From positions 34,554 to 98,553 of the forward strand of contig NZ_JFKD01000017.1 in assembly GCF_002115725.1 (NCBI RefSeq): a stretch of 64,000 nt of DNA. The letters are read 5' to 3'. Shown here piece by piece: positions 26,175 to 37,533 of this stretch (its first letter is position 1; every line of letters starts with the position of its first letter). Origin of the DNA: Marivita cryptomonadis. Its GTDB lineage: Bacteria > Pseudomonadota > Alphaproteobacteria > Rhodobacterales > Rhodobacteraceae. Under the pieces are notes generated by a model, which worked only from the letters and a program-made list of their open reading frames with translations, was not told where the DNA came from and ran no database searches. The position numbers and the translations under genes were made by a program.

Positions 26175-27208
26175 CGACGATTATCACACGGTACTTCGAT
26201 AGCACGGATCAGGCACAGTCCGCAAAACGCGAACTGGTCTATGCGTACAAGGTGTCCCCCGACATCATTCGGATCTTTGATGATCCCAAAGGCGTTGCCG
26301 ACCGGTTGCAGAAAGCAGATGTGCTGCCAGACACCGCCAAAGCCTATGCGTCGCGTATGACATCAGGCGGTGCCGTTCTTATGGTGCGCGGCAAATACAA
26401 ACCACTGGGTGTGGCCAAGATCACCCGCAACGTCGCCGCTGACTATGGCGCGGTCGATATGGGCGACCTCGATCAGGACGTCTTTGTCAAAGACCAGCAC
26501 GGGCGTGGGCTGAGCGTTCTGAGCGATCACCCCTACATGTTGAGCCGCCGCAAAGACCCGTCAGACACCAATTACCACATGGCAGACTGGCCGATCCCGC
26601 TTATCAGCCGCCGCAAACCTTATGATGACATGGCGATTGAGCGTCATGGTCGGATGGCGAACTGGCCGATCGGCCTGATCAGCAATCGCAAACCTTACAC
26701 CGGGTCGATCTTTCCGCGTCACGCGCGTATGGCATCGTTCCCGATTGGCCTGATCAGCCGCCGCAAACCGTTCACCGGTTCCATCTTCCCGCGCCATGCG
26801 CGGATGGCGAACTTCCCGATCCCGCTGATCAGCCGTCGCAAGCCATGGGATCGCTTCGCCTTCCCGCGCCATATGCGGATGGCCAACTGGCCCTTCCCAC
26901 ATCTGATCAACGGCAAACAGGGCACGAACGCGCTGATGCCGGGTGGACCGCGGATGGCGAACTTCCCAATTCCGCTACTCAGCGACCGGGAACCCTATGA
27001 CAAGTCGATCTTCTCGCGGCATGCGCGGATGGCAAACTTCCCCATCGGCCTGATCAGCCGCCGCAAACCCTACACTGGATCGGTAATTCCCAAACATGCG
27101 CATATGGCGAACATGATCCTGCCGCTTGTTGTGCGTCGGGAAGAGACCAAAGGTCAGGGCTGGACCTTCTCAAGGATGCTGGGGCTTCCGACCATCACTC
27201 GCCGTTAA
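26171..27208 (+). CDS. puc-operon protein with YflT-like N-terminus and 25-residue repeats
   Basis: A 345-residue soluble protein translationally coupled to pucC (ATGA overlap). Residues 1-100 resemble the YflT/general-stress 17M domain ([20 protein letters not shown], then GGAVLMVRG). Residues 136-310 are seven tandem repeats of exactly 25 residues with consensus [20 protein letters not shown] plus FPRHA, followed by a partial eighth to about 325; the fifth unit (236-260) is the most diverged. There is no signal peptide or membrane helix. The repeats are strongly basic and amphipathic with an invariant Met-Ala pair. I do not recognise a named family; a role in LH2 assembly or membrane binding is inferred from position. 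Confidence 0.8.
   Translation: MTTIITRYFDSTDQAQSAKRELVYAYKVSPDIIRIFDDPKGVADRLQKADVLPDTAKAYASRMTSGGAVLMVRGKYKPLGVAKITRNVAADYGAVDMGDLDQDVFVKDQHGRGLSVLSDHPYMLSRRKDPSDTNYHMADWPIPLISRRKPYDDMAIERHGRMANWPIGLISNRKPYTGSIFPRHARMASFPIGLISRRKPFTGSIFPRHARMANFPIPLISRRKPWDRFAFPRHMRMANWPFPHLINGKQGTNALMPGGPRMANFPIPLLSDREPYDKSIFSRHARMANFPIGLISRRKPYTGSVIPKHAHMANMILPLVVRREETKGQGWTFSRMLGLPTITRR
26576..27145 (+). repeat. Tandem 75-bp coding repeats (25 codons)
   Basis: Seven full and one partial unit in the last gene of the puc operon, each 75 bp with no indels between units. Adjacent units such as residues 161-185 and 186-210 are nearly identical ([12 protein letters not shown] versus [12 protein letters not shown]), which suggests fairly recent duplication or homogenisation. 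Confidence 0.9.
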
Positions 27209-27318
27209 GGCGCGTCACCGAAGACATCACAAGGGCGGGCAATCATGACAGGCGCCTGCCCTTTTCCTCTGCGGCAAAACCCGCTAGAGCGGCGCAAACC
27301 GTTCCGAGGAAACGCGCC

Positions 27319-27993
27319 ATGATCCCGTCATCCTATCCGTCGTCCGAAGAAATCGCCCGCCTGACAGCGCGGATGCTTTTGGAAATCGGTGCGGTGAACT
27401 TCCGACCTGAAGATCCATTCATTCTGGCCTCCGGCTTGCCCTCGGCCACCTATATCGACTGCCGCAAGCTGATCTCGTTCCCGCGCATCCGGTCGACGCT
27501 CATGGACTTCCTCACCATCACGGTGATGCGTAACGCTGGTTTTGAGGCTTTCGACAACATTGCAGGCGGTGAAACAGCAGGCATTCCCTTTGCCGCACTG
27601 GTGGCCGAACGCATGGCGCTGCCCATGACCTATGTCCGCAAAAAGCCCAAGGGATACGGTCGCAACGCCCGCATCGAAGGTGCCATGACCGAAGGCCAAC
27701 GCGTACTGCTCGTTGAAGACCTGACCACCGATGGTGGATCGAAACTCAGCTTTGTGGACGCGATCCGCGAAACCGGTGCCACCTGCGGCCATACGGCGGT
27801 GATCTTTTACTACGACATCTTCCCGGAAACGACCAAGACACTGGGAGACCATGGTGTCGAGCTGCACCACCTTTGCACATGGTGGGACGTGCTGGCAGAA
27901 GCCCGCGCTCAAGGTGCATTTGATGACAAGACCCTGACCGAGGTCGAAGCTTTCCTCAAAGCACCCCGCGCATGGCAGGACGCCCGGAAGTAA
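27319..27993 (+). CDS. pyrE: Orotate phosphoribosyltransferase
   Basis: A 224-residue enzyme converting orotate and PRPP to orotidine 5'-phosphate. The PRPP-binding loop is [14 protein letters not shown], and [20 protein letters not shown] is the flexible catalytic loop with paired lysines. The start is ATG 27319 with GAGGAAA upstream. Its 3' end overlaps the convergent VWA-protein gene by 38 bp. pyrC is 4.4 kb upstream on the same strand. Confidence 0.95.
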   Translation: MIPSSYPSSEEIARLTARMLLEIGAVNFRPEDPFILASGLPSATYIDCRKLISFPRIRSTLMDFLTITVMRNAGFEAFDNIAGGETAGIPFAALVAERMALPMTYVRKKPKGYGRNARIEGAMTEGQRVLLVEDLTTDGGSKLSFVDAIRETGATCGHTAVIFYYDIFPETTKTLGDHGVELHHLCTWWDVLAEARAQGAFDDKTLTEVEAFLKAPRAWQDARK

Positions 27994-28675
27994 CCTCGCT
28001 TAGAACCTGACAGCCCAGCGTTTGGCGCAACGCCCCGATGAGGTCGTCCAGCGTTTCGGCATTGACATACATGCCCCCTGTCCTGTCGGCGAGGCAGCGC
28101 GCGACCGGCTCGATAAAGCTGTCCTGTGGCTGGTCGGGCCAAGCAAAGTGCTCCCCTCGCACTCGAAAGCCGATCACATGGACCGTCATGTCCGCCCCAG
28201 CGGCCAGATCGGCAGCCAACTGGCACGGTGATCCACCACAGGTTTCCTTGCCATCCGTCACCAGCACGATTTCGCCGGGTTTGTTTTCGTAATCCAGAAC
28301 CTGTGCCGCCGCTGCAATGGCCTCGGTCAGGGGCGTTTCGCCCGCAGGGTGCAACCGGTCGATTTCCGAGATGATCCGATCCGCCGCGTCGGGTTCCGGC
28401 GGGAACCGCACCACGACGCTTGAACAGCTTTCGCGCCGCCCGAACCCATAGGTCACCAACCCCAAGCGCCGCGCCGGGGCCACCTGCGGCATCACCGTGC
28501 GGACCGCCCGACGGGCGTCGAAGATGCGGGGCTCGTCCAACAGGTTGAAACCCATCTCGGCCATCGAGCCCGAGCCGTCGAACACCACCATAGCGTCGCG
28601 TGTGCAGGTCTCTTGTGCATGAGCCGGGACAAGTCCTGCGCCCAACACAACCAAAGCGGTTAGAATCGGTTTCAT
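27956..28675 (-). CDS. Secreted VWA domain protein
   Basis: A 239-residue protein with a signal peptide ([20 protein letters not shown], cleaved before QETC). It is followed by a VWA domain with MIDAS motif [13 protein letters not shown] (the first acidic residue is Asp, and SGS is complete) and later [11 protein letters not shown]. Six or more cysteines suggest disulfides, consistent with the periplasm. Start ATG 28675 is chosen at the signal peptide; the frame extends upstream without similarity. It overlaps pyrE tail-to-tail by 38 bp. The ligand or partner is unknown; this VWA is unrelated in arrangement to the CoxE-like one at 17375. Confidence 0.82.
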   Translation of the reverse strand: MKPILTALVVLGAGLVPAHAQETCTRDAMVVFDGSGSMAEMGFNLLDEPRIFDARRAVRTVMPQVAPARRLGLVTYGFGRRESCSSVVVRFPPEPDAADRIISEIDRLHPAGETPLTEAIAAAAQVLDYENKPGEIVLVTDGKETCGGSPCQLAADLAAGADMTVHVIGFRVRGEHFAWPDQPQDSFIEPVARCLADRTGGMYVNAETLDDLIGALRQTLGCQVLSEVTSGRPAMRGVL

Positions 28676-28942
28676 GTTCGCAGCACCTTTCTGTAGCGTC
28701 CCATCAAGGCTCGCACGCGCAAAGCCCGTCTGTAAACGTTGTGTAACGCCATGCACCAGAAACTTGCTGCGTGTTTCCTTGGTCACAGCGAGTCGGCAAT
28801 ACCACCAGATGTTGACGCACTAGGTGCGTATCGCGCAAGATAGGGCACACCCAGCCCGCACACAGCTTTTCCACAGGATATACATTTTGCCCTTCACCGG
28901 ACATATCGCTACCTCGGTCCCGGGTGCATATGGGGGAACGAC

Positions 28943-30433
28943 ATGAACGAAATCACAACTTTCAATCCGACCGGCGCCGAGATCCAGAACCCAGAAACGA
29001 TGCCGCACTCGGTCGAGGCCGAACAGCAATTGCTTGGTGCGATCCTGACCAACAACGATGTGTTCGATCGCATTGCTTCGATCATCGGACCCCAGCATTT
29101 CTTTGACCCGGTCCACGCGCGCATCTTCGAGATCGCCTCTGCGCGGATTGCCAAGAACAACCTTGCGTCGCCGGTGACGCTCAAGGCCTTCATGGAAGAT
29201 GACGAAGGCCTGAAGGAACTTGGCGGCCCCACTTATCTTGCGCGCCTCGCAGGAGCGGCGATCAGCTCGTTCGCCGTGCGCGACTATGCGCAAATGATCT
29301 ACGATCTCGCGGTACGCCGGGACCTGATCTCTCTGGGTCGCGATATCAGTGCCCGAGCCGCCAAGGTCGATATCACGTCGGGACCGCGTGAACAGATCGT
29401 CGAGGCCGAACAAGCGCTTTACAAAATGGCCGAACAAGGGCGCAGCGAAAGCGGGTTTCAAAGTTTTCTAAAGGCCGTCACCGACGCAGTTAACGTGGCC
29501 AATGCGGCCTACCAGCGCGAAGGCGGGTTGGCCGGCGTGTCCACCGGACTGGTCGACATGGACCGCAAACTGGGTGGCTTGCACCGATCCGACCTTCTGA
29601 TCCTTGCCGGACGCCCGTCGATGGGCAAAACCTCATTGGCCACCAACATCGCCTTCAACATCGCCAAGGCATATCGCAAAGGTACCCGACCCGATGGCAC
29701 CGAAGGCACGGTCGAAGGTGGCGTTGTGGGGTTTTATTCTCTTGAAATGAGCGCCGAGCAGTTGGCCGCGCGTATTCTGTCAGAAGCGGCCGAAGTGCCC
29801 TCAGAGCAGATCCGCCGCGGCGACATGACAGAAACCGAATTCCGTCGCTTTGTAGACGCCGCGAAATCGCTTGAAGCCTGCCCGCTGTTCATCGACGATA
29901 CACCCGCGTTGCCGATCAGCCAGTTGGCCGCCCGCGCCCGCCGTCTTAAGCGGACGCATGGGCTTGACGTGCTGATCATCGACTACCTTCAGCTGGTCAA
30001 AGGCACCGGCAAGGGCGACAACCGTGTGAACGAGATCTCCGAGATCTCACAGGGGCTCAAGGCCATCGCCAAGGAGCTCGACATCCCTGTGATAGCGCTG
30101 TCGCAGCTTTCGCGACAGGTGGAAAGCCGCGAAGACAAACGCCCGCAATTGTCCGACCTTCGGGAATCGGGCTCCATCGAGCAGGACGCCGACGTTGTCA
30201 TGTTCGTGTTCCGCGAAGAATACTACAAGGAACGCGAGAAACCCGGCGAGCACGATCTGGAAAAGATGGCCGCCTGGCAAGACGAGATGGAGCGCCTGCA
30301 TGGTCGCGCCGAAGTAATCATCGGCAAGCAGCGTCACGGCCCCATCGGCACAGTCGAACTCAGCTTCGAAGGCCGCTTCACCCGCTTTGGAAACCTCATC
30401 AAGCCGTGGCAACAGGGCGCGGAAGACGTCTGA
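28943..30433 (+). CDS. dnaB: Replicative DNA helicase DnaB
   Basis: A 496-residue hexameric helicase that unwinds DNA at replication forks. The N-terminal domain begins at PHSVEAEQQLLGAIL; the RecA-like C-terminal domain has Walker A LAGRPSMGKTSLA, Walker B VLIIDYLQLV and the DnaB motif LSQLSRQVESREDKRPQLSD. The start is ATG 28943 with GGGGGAACGAC upstream. Genes for alr, membrane proteins and radA follow in the same direction. Confidence 0.97.
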   Translation: MNEITTFNPTGAEIQNPETMPHSVEAEQQLLGAILTNNDVFDRIASIIGPQHFFDPVHARIFEIASARIAKNNLASPVTLKAFMEDDEGLKELGGPTYLARLAGAAISSFAVRDYAQMIYDLAVRRDLISLGRDISARAAKVDITSGPREQIVEAEQALYKMAEQGRSESGFQSFLKAVTDAVNVANAAYQREGGLAGVSTGLVDMDRKLGGLHRSDLLILAGRPSMGKTSLATNIAFNIAKAYRKGTRPDGTEGTVEGGVVGFYSLEMSAEQLAARILSEAAEVPSEQIRRGDMTETEFRRFVDAAKSLEACPLFIDDTPALPISQLAARARRLKRTHGLDVLIIDYLQLVKGTGKGDNRVNEISEISQGLKAIAKELDIPVIALSQLSRQVESREDKRPQLSDLRESGSIEQDADVVMFVFREEYYKEREKPGEHDLEKMAAWQDEMERLHGRAEVIIGKQRHGPIGTVELSFEGRFTRFGNLIKPWQQGAEDV

Positions 30434-30548
30434 CGCGGAGCCTTGGCCGAACTGCGGGCGTTACCAATTCCGCCTCAGTTGACCGGCAAACGCCGCCATC
30501 GGATTTTTCACGCTTGACCCACCGCTGAGACACGCACAAACACCGCGC

Positions 30549-31586
30549 ATGGCACAGTCTGTTCTAACGATTGATTTGGGTGCGATTTGCGCCAACTGGC
30601 GAGCATTGGCCGCGATGAACGCGGGCGAGACCGCCGCGGTGGTCAAGGCAAACGCTTATGGGCTTGGCGCGGCGCAAGTGGCGGCAGCGCTGGCAGATGC
30701 CGGGGCACGCACATTCTTTGTCGCGCAGGCCGAAGAAGGCGTCACCGTTCGAGAGGCGCTTGGCCCAGGCCCGACGATCTGCGTCTTCGGCGGACATATG
30801 CAAGGCGATGCGGCCCTGTTGCGTGATGCCAACCTTGTCCCGATGATCAATTCCATCGACCAAATGCTGCGCCATGTCGAGACGCTGCCAGGTCACCCGT
30901 TCGGCATCCAATTGGACAGCGGCATGAATCGTCTGGGGATGGAACCTGCCGAGTGGTCCGCTCTGCGCGACATCGCGCTTAGCCAGAAACCCGTGCTTGT
31001 GATGAGCCATCTGGCCTGCGCCGACGAGCCCAGCCACGGCATGAACGAATTTCAGCTTCAGACCTTCCGTCAGATGACCGACGGCATCGACGCACCACGC
31101 AGCTTGGCGGCGACAGGCGGTACGATCCTTGGTCCTGACTATCATTTCGACATGACCCGCCCCGGCATCGGTCTTTATGGCGGCCTGCCCTTTGTCGATG
31201 CGCACCCAGTTGTGTCGCTGTCGATCCCGGTGATCCAGGTGCGAGACGTGAACCCGGGCGAATCCGTTGGCTACGGCAACAGCTGGGTCGCGCGCGTGCC
31301 GGGTAAAATCGCCACGATTTCCGCGGGCTATGCAGATGGCATCATCCGCGCAATGGGACCGAAGGCGCATGTTTGGGCGGCTGAGACCCGCTGCAAGATC
31401 GTTGGGCGCATTTCGATGGACCTGATCGGTGTCGACGTCGGCCCAGCCAAGGAAATTCCGGAAACGGTCGAACTCTTGGGACGGCACCAATCTGTCGACA
31501 CCTTGGCCGAGGCGGCAGGCACCATCGGCTACGAGATCCTCACCTCTTTGGGATCGCGTTACGCCCGCAAGTATATCGCCGCATGA
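30549..31586 (+). CDS. alr: Alanine racemase
   Basis: A 345-residue PLP enzyme providing D-alanine for peptidoglycan. The PLP lysine is in [11 protein letters not shown] at residue 36 or so; the C-terminal catalytic Tyr region is GYGNSWVA, and [11 protein letters not shown] is the conserved pocket. The start is ATG 30549, 115 bp after dnaB. It is followed by two small membrane-protein genes with a 13-bp gap. Confidence 0.95.
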   Translation: MAQSVLTIDLGAICANWRALAAMNAGETAAVVKANAYGLGAAQVAAALADAGARTFFVAQAEEGVTVREALGPGPTICVFGGHMQGDAALLRDANLVPMINSIDQMLRHVETLPGHPFGIQLDSGMNRLGMEPAEWSALRDIALSQKPVLVMSHLACADEPSHGMNEFQLQTFRQMTDGIDAPRSLAATGGTILGPDYHFDMTRPGIGLYGGLPFVDAHPVVSLSIPVIQVRDVNPGESVGYGNSWVARVPGKIATISAGYADGIIRAMGPKAHVWAAETRCKIVGRISMDLIGVDVGPAKEIPETVELLGRHQSVDTLAEAAGTIGYEILTSLGSRYARKYIAA

Positions 31587-31599
31587 CGGCGCTCTGGGT

Positions 31600-31986
31600 A
31601 TGAGCTTTTTCGAACCCTCTCCCGTTCTGCTGGCTTTCATCTTCGTCCAGCGCTTCGTCTTCTTCGAAGTGCTCGGGCTTCTGGCTGTCCTGCGCATGAT
31701 CGCAGGGCGCGGCATGGCGCGGGTGCCGGCAGCGATTGCTCTGATCATCAGCAGCGCCGCGATCTTTGCCAGTTTTGCTCCAGCCCTGAATCTACAATCC
31801 CTGCCCCTTTATGCGGATATCGCCCGTGTTCAGGCGTCTGGGGGTGGGATGATCTTGCCGCTCGTTGCCTCGGCAATCTTTGCGCTCAGCTTGGTGCTTC
31901 CGCAGCGACGGTGGCGGTGGATCGACGTGCTGCACATTGTCGGCGTTCTGGCCTTTCTTGGCCTCTGGCTTGCGACCCGCGTCTGA
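31600..31986 (+). CDS. Small integral membrane protein
   Basis: A 128-residue protein with three or four hydrophobic segments, starting MSFFEPSPVLLAFIF at ATG 31600, 13 bp after alr. It carries no motif I recognise. The next gene, 3 bp downstream, encodes another small membrane protein of the PqiA type, so both probably form one functional unit. Confidence 0.7.
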   Translation: MSFFEPSPVLLAFIFVQRFVFFEVLGLLAVLRMIAGRGMARVPAAIALIISSAAIFASFAPALNLQSLPLYADIARVQASGGGMILPLVASAIFALSLVLPQRRWRWIDVLHIVGVLAFLGLWLATRV

Positions 31987-31989
31987 GCG

Positions 31990-32430
31990 ATGACAACGCT
32001 TAAGTGGATCAACCTTATGCTGCTGGTGCTTTACCCGGTGGCATGGGTGGCACCGCTGATGCGCGCAGGTCTGCTGCCCTTGTTCGGCCTCAGCGAAATC
32101 AGCGTTCTGACCGGTCTGCAGGCGCTTTGGGGAACCGATATAGTTCTGGCCCTGATCGTCACGGGCTTTGCGCTGGTCGCCCCATATCTGAAGACCGTTG
32201 GTCTGGCACTCGTTCAATTCCACCTGCTCAGCCGAAGCGTTCTACCCGCATTGGCGTTGATGGGTAAGCTGGCGATGGCCGATGTGTTCCTGATTGCCCT
32301 TTATATCACCATCGTCAAAGGCATCGGGATCGGCCGGATCGAAACAGCTTGGGGGCTGTACCTGTTCACCGCCTGCATTCTTGCGTCATTGCTGATCAGC
32401 ATCGCAGAAACACGTCGCAGTGCAGATTGA
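31990..32430 (+). CDS. PqiA-like (paraquat-inducible A) membrane protein
   Basis: A 146-residue protein with four predicted membrane helices. The segment LMGKLAMADVFLIALYI matches the conserved PqiA motif, but it is much shorter than E. coli PqiA, which has two such domains and zinc-finger cysteines. PqiA proteins are linked to envelope lipid transport with PqiB/MCE proteins, none of which is adjacent. It begins 3 bp after the previous stop, implying coupling. Confidence 0.72.
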   Translation: MTTLKWINLMLLVLYPVAWVAPLMRAGLLPLFGLSEISVLTGLQALWGTDIVLALIVTGFALVAPYLKTVGLALVQFHLLSRSVLPALALMGKLAMADVFLIALYITIVKGIGIGRIETAWGLYLFTACILASLLISIAETRRSAD

Positions 32431-32582
32431 TCGCGTGTCGGAAACAATCCAGTAGATTGATGCCAATTGTTCACATCTGCGGGGCCAGTCGGAAAAATCG
32501 TTAAAAAACAGTATGTCCAGAACAGGGTTCGGCATAAAGTCGCCGATGTTGCCGATGTTTAGATGGTTACTGGGGGTCTTCG

Positions 32583-33428
32583 ATGATTGGTGCGATGCGG
32601 TCGCTCGTTGTCTCAACGGGTTGGATGATGCAGCGTTTGATGTTTATGGCAGTGGCCCTGCTTGGACTTGGGGCATTGGGGTACACACTGGCCTGCAGCT
32701 TTGGCTATGCGCCTTGGTTGGAAATGACCGCTACATTTGGGGGTGTCGACTACCCTCAGACCGGACAGGTTGTGCAAATCGGTCTTTCTGCGCTTTTGCT
32801 TGGACTGTGCGTTTTCCTGCCCGCGAACGCGCGTATCATGGCGCTTGAAACCTCGCATCGCCGGTTTCACATCGGCATGGAGGACGTCACCCGCGCCTAT
32901 CGTGTGTCCCATGCCGCTGACCGCCAAGGCGTGTTCAAGTTGAAATCGGAATTCGATTCGGTCCGCGAGCGTATGGCCTACCTGCGCGACCATCCTGATC
33001 TGGCGGAACTGGAACCTTCGGTTCTTGAGATTGCAAGCCAGATGAGCCACATCTCCCGTGATCTTGCGACCACCTATTCCGACAGCAGCATCAACCGCGC
33101 CCGCGATTTCCTGATCCAGCGGCAGCAAGAAATCGAAGACTTCAACACAAGGCTCGACGCGGCCAAGGCCACTGCAGCCGAAATGCGGGTCTGGATCGAT
33201 AAGGTCGAACTGGAGGAAGACGTCGCAAAGGCGCAACTGGATCGCCTGCAGTCAGAACTTTCCGACATCCTGCCCGAACTCTTCAGCGCGGATGCGACCC
33301 CAACGGTGCCTGCCCGCAGGGTCGCAAACCTGCCAAACATCTCGGACCAATGGGACGAACCGCCTGACTTCCCCGACAATGACGACAACCGGATCGTGGC
33401 CCTGCTCGCGCGGCGCGCTGCCGAATAA
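32583..33428 (+). CDS. Membrane-anchored coiled-coil protein
   Basis: A 281-residue protein with two membrane segments near residues 20-40 and 65-83, followed by a long acidic coiled coil (about residues 100-235) and a flexible tail. I recall close relatives in Rhodobacterales sometimes called DNA repair protein, probably because of position next to radA; nothing in the sequence supports a repair activity. It lies 57 bp before radA in the same direction. ATG 32598 is an alternative start. Confidence 0.6.
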   Translation: MIGAMRSLVVSTGWMMQRLMFMAVALLGLGALGYTLACSFGYAPWLEMTATFGGVDYPQTGQVVQIGLSALLLGLCVFLPANARIMALETSHRRFHIGMEDVTRAYRVSHAADRQGVFKLKSEFDSVRERMAYLRDHPDLAELEPSVLEIASQMSHISRDLATTYSDSSINRARDFLIQRQQEIEDFNTRLDAAKATAAEMRVWIDKVELEEDVAKAQLDRLQSELSDILPELFSADATPTVPARRVANLPNISDQWDEPPDFPDNDDNRIVALLARRAAE

Positions 33429-33485
33429 CCAACGCGGTGCAGCCGCCGCTTGCAGGCCCGCACGGCTTGGGTCACAAGCGTCGTC

Positions 33486-34853
<1,368 letters not shown>

Positions 34854-34886
34854 CGCCATCCGTAGAAAAAGAAGGGCAAGGGACCG

Positions 34887-35459
34887 ATGGAAGGGTTCAC
34901 CATTATTGACGGCGTGGTTGCCGTCGTCATCGTTCTGTCTGCGCTTCTGGCTTATTCGCGTGGTATCGTCCGCGAAGCCATGGCCATTCTCGGCTGGATC
35001 GCTGCTGCCGTTTTGGGCTTCATGTTCGGACCGCAGGTGCGGCCGCTGATGACCGAAATTCCGGTGATCGGCGAATTCATGACCGGAAGCTGCGAACTCA
35101 GTGTGATCGGTGGGTTCGCTGCCGTGTTCACCGTGGCGCTTGTCATAATGTCGTTCTTCACCCCGCTCTTTTCCACAATCGTGCAACGCTCGGCCTTGGG
35201 CGGCGTCGATCAGGCGCTTGGGTTCCTGTTCGGTGTAGCGCGTGGCATCCTGCTCGTGGCAGTGGCGTTCTTTGTCTATCAGGTCGTTGTGACCTCGCAG
35301 GACATCACGATGATCGACGACAGCCGGTCCGCAGTGGTGTTCAGCCGCTTCACCGGCCAAATCGAAGATCAGAACCCAGAACAGGCCTTGGGCTGGATCA
35401 CAGCACAATACGAAGCGCTGGTCGGCGTCTGCGATGCACCTTCTGACAGCGACACCTGA
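34887..35459 (+). CDS. cvpA: CvpA family inner membrane protein
   Basis: A 190-residue protein with four hydrophobic helices in the first 140 residues and a soluble C-terminal tail. It matches the CvpA/colicin V production family, which is conserved next to purF in many bacteria, as it is here (purF begins 105 bp downstream). The molecular role is unclear. ATG 34887 is preceded by AAGGGACC. Confidence 0.88.
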   Translation: MEGFTIIDGVVAVVIVLSALLAYSRGIVREAMAILGWIAAAVLGFMFGPQVRPLMTEIPVIGEFMTGSCELSVIGGFAAVFTVALVIMSFFTPLFSTIVQRSALGGVDQALGFLFGVARGILLVAVAFFVYQVVVTSQDITMIDDSRSAVVFSRFTGQIEDQNPEQALGWITAQYEALVGVCDAPSDSDT

Positions 35460-35564
35460 GAAACATCAGTCAACCTGTCGCGGAACCATGATAGTTTCGT
35501 GACACTGGCGTTCATGGCGCTTAAGAGGGGGCATCCTCTGCTGCCACGGATTCGGAGTACCGAT

Positions 35565-37037
35565 TTGTCCGACACCCAGATGCCTCCCGCCCATCCCTTT
35601 GACGACGACAAGCTGAAAGAAGAATGCGGTATCTTCGGCGTGGTCGGTGTTACCGATGCGGCGAACTTTGTCGCCCTAGGTCTGCACGCGTTGCAACATC
35701 GCGGACAAGAGGCTGGCGGTATCGTCAGCCACCATCCAGACCACGGCTTCAACAGCGCCCGTCGCTTTGGCTATGTGCGTGACAACTTCACCAGCCAAAA
35801 GCTGATGGAGACCCTCCCCGGCGAACTGGCCATCGGCCATGTGCGCTATTCCACCGCCGGGTCCAAGGGGCAGACACAGATCCGCGATGTGCAGCCCTTC
35901 TTTGGTGAATTCTCCATGGGCGGCGCGGCAATCGCCCACAACGGCAACATCACCAATGCCATCGCCCTGCGCAAAGAACTGATCGAACGCGGTTCGATCT
36001 TCCAGAGTTCCAGCGACAGCGAATGCATCATCCACCTGATGGCCCGCTCGCTCCAGCGCAATATCCCTGAACGGATGGAAGACGCGCTGCGCCGTGTCGA
36101 AGGCGCCTTCTCGGTCGTGGCGATGACCCGGACCAAGTTGATCGGCGTTCGCGACCCATTGGGTGTGCGCCCGCTTGTGCTGGGCAAGATCGGCGATGGC
36201 TGGGCGCTGAGTTCCGAAACCTGTGCACTCGACATCATCGGTGCGGAATATGTACGCGAGATAGACCCCGGCGAAATGGTCGTCATCACCGCCGAACACG
36301 GCGTCGAATCGATCCGCCCCTTCCGTCCACAGAAATCGCGCTTCTGCATCTTCGAGCATGTCTATTTCTCGCGCCCCGACAGCATCATCGGCGACCGCTC
36401 GGTCTATGAGACCCGCCGCCAGATCGGTGTGGAACTGGCCCGTGAAACACCCGTGGACGCCGATCTGGTCTGCCCGGTGCCTGACAGCGGCACCCCTGCT
36501 GCCATCGGCTATGCCCATGAGAGCGGTATTCCCTACGGGATGGGGATCATTCGCAACCAGTATATGGGGCGTACCTTCATTGAGCCGACAGAGCAGATCC
36601 GCAACATGGGTGTGCGCCTCAAGCTCAACGTCAACCGCGCCCTCATCAAGGGCAAGCGCGTTGTGCTGGTCGATGACAGCGTGGTGCGCGGCACCACCAG
36701 CCGCAAGATCAAGGAAATGATCCTTGATGCCGGTGCCGCCGAGGTGCATTTCCGCATTGCATCGCCCCCGACAGCATGGCCGTGCTTTTACGGTGTCGAC
36801 ACACCACAGCGCGAAAAGCTGCTTGCGGCAACCATGTCCGAAGACGAAATGCGCGATCACTTGGGCGTCGACAGCCTGAAGTTCATTTCGCTCGACGGGC
36901 TCTACCGCGCGGTGGGCGAAGCGTCTGGCCGTGACCCCAAATCGCCGCAATATTGCGACGCGTGTTTTTCGGGCGAGTACCCCGTGAAACCGTCCGACAT
37001 GATGGAAAAAGGGTTTCAGATGAAGGCAGCCGAGTAA
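35565..37037 (+). CDS. purF: Amidophosphoribosyltransferase
   Basis: A 490-residue enzyme making phosphoribosylamine, the first step of purine synthesis. After a short propeptide the nucleophile Cys follows in EECGIFGVVG; glutaminase motifs include HALQHRGQEAGGI and HNGNITN; the PRTase domain has VVLVDDSVVRGTTS. I prefer TTG 35565, 6 nt after GGAG, over ATG 35580, which lacks a ribosome site; longer in-frame starts to 35499 add no family sequence. The cvpA-purF order is the classical one. Confidence 0.95.
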   Translation: MSDTQMPPAHPFDDDKLKEECGIFGVVGVTDAANFVALGLHALQHRGQEAGGIVSHHPDHGFNSARRFGYVRDNFTSQKLMETLPGELAIGHVRYSTAGSKGQTQIRDVQPFFGEFSMGGAAIAHNGNITNAIALRKELIERGSIFQSSSDSECIIHLMARSLQRNIPERMEDALRRVEGAFSVVAMTRTKLIGVRDPLGVRPLVLGKIGDGWALSSETCALDIIGAEYVREIDPGEMVVITAEHGVESIRPFRPQKSRFCIFEHVYFSRPDSIIGDRSVYETRRQIGVELARETPVDADLVCPVPDSGTPAAIGYAHESGIPYGMGIIRNQYMGRTFIEPTEQIRNMGVRLKLNVNRALIKGKRVVLVDDSVVRGTTSRKIKEMILDAGAAEVHFRIASPPTAWPCFYGVDTPQREKLLAATMSEDEMRDHLGVDSLKFISLDGLYRAVGEASGRDPKSPQYCDACFSGEYPVKPSDMMEKGFQMKAAE

Positions 37038-37133
37038 CGCTCGGCAGCCTTCCGCGCAGGCACGAACTGCCCTCTGTTCTTCGCCCGCAAACCTGCCCAT
37101 GTGGCGGGTGAGCGAAACAACAGACCGTGACCC

Positions 37134-37400
37134 ATGGCACAAGAGACCACCCCACCACTCGTTGCCCAAGAGGCGACACAGACCACCAACGATCTCGGTG
37201 GCACGCTAACCCTGCTTGGTACATTCGGATCCCAAACCGATTTGCAAGCGCTGCTGAAACTGCGTGGCGGCACGACCGCCACAGTGTCACGCGGTGACTC
37301 GGTGAACGGCCAGACTGTTGTCGCCATCGAAGATGGCCGCGTCGCACTCGCGCGCAACGGGACGGCACACTGGCTTGAAATGCCTGCACCGACCTCCTGA
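37134..37400 (+). CDS. Small GspC/PilP-like domain protein
   Basis: An 88-residue protein. The core LLGTFGSQTDLQALLKLRGG followed by TATVSRGDSVNGQTVVAI resembles the homology-region fold of PilP/GspC proteins, but there is no signal peptide or membrane anchor, so a secretion role is unlikely. The N-terminal 20 residues are Thr/Gln-rich and probably disordered. It follows purF by 96 bp and ends before the bidirectional terminator. Confidence 0.6.
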   Translation: MAQETTPPLVAQEATQTTNDLGGTLTLLGTFGSQTDLQALLKLRGGTTATVSRGDSVNGQTVVAIEDGRVALARNGTAHWLEMPAPTS

Positions 37401-37479
37401 TCTTCGTCGTTTCATAATTACCTCCGGAGAATCGCGCCTGCGCGACGGGGGCAGCGCTCCCAAATTCCTTCTCACAAAG

Positions 37480-37517
37480 AAAAACCCCCGCCGATTGCTC
37501 GACGGGGGTCAATTTTT
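37480..37517. terminator. Bidirectional terminator between small ORF and bioY
   Basis: CCCCCGCCGA pairs with TCGACGGGGG (one mismatch, TTGC loop; 37485-37508), flanked by five A residues on the left and five T residues on the right, so it can serve both strands. A second dyad TTTTACC-GGTT-GGTAAAA follows at 37514-37531. Confidence 0.85.
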
Positions 37518-37533
37518 ACCGGTTGGTAAAATC

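Noticed and set aside
28867..28875. TTTTCCACA, DnaA-box-like, upstream of dnaB
   Set aside because: A single copy with a mismatch to TTATNCACA and no A/T-rich element or neighbouring boxes; not evidence for an origin.
35676..37169. 497-codon minus-strand frame opposite purF
   Set aside because: Shadow of purF; low-complexity His/Val/Ala translation without a ribosome site.
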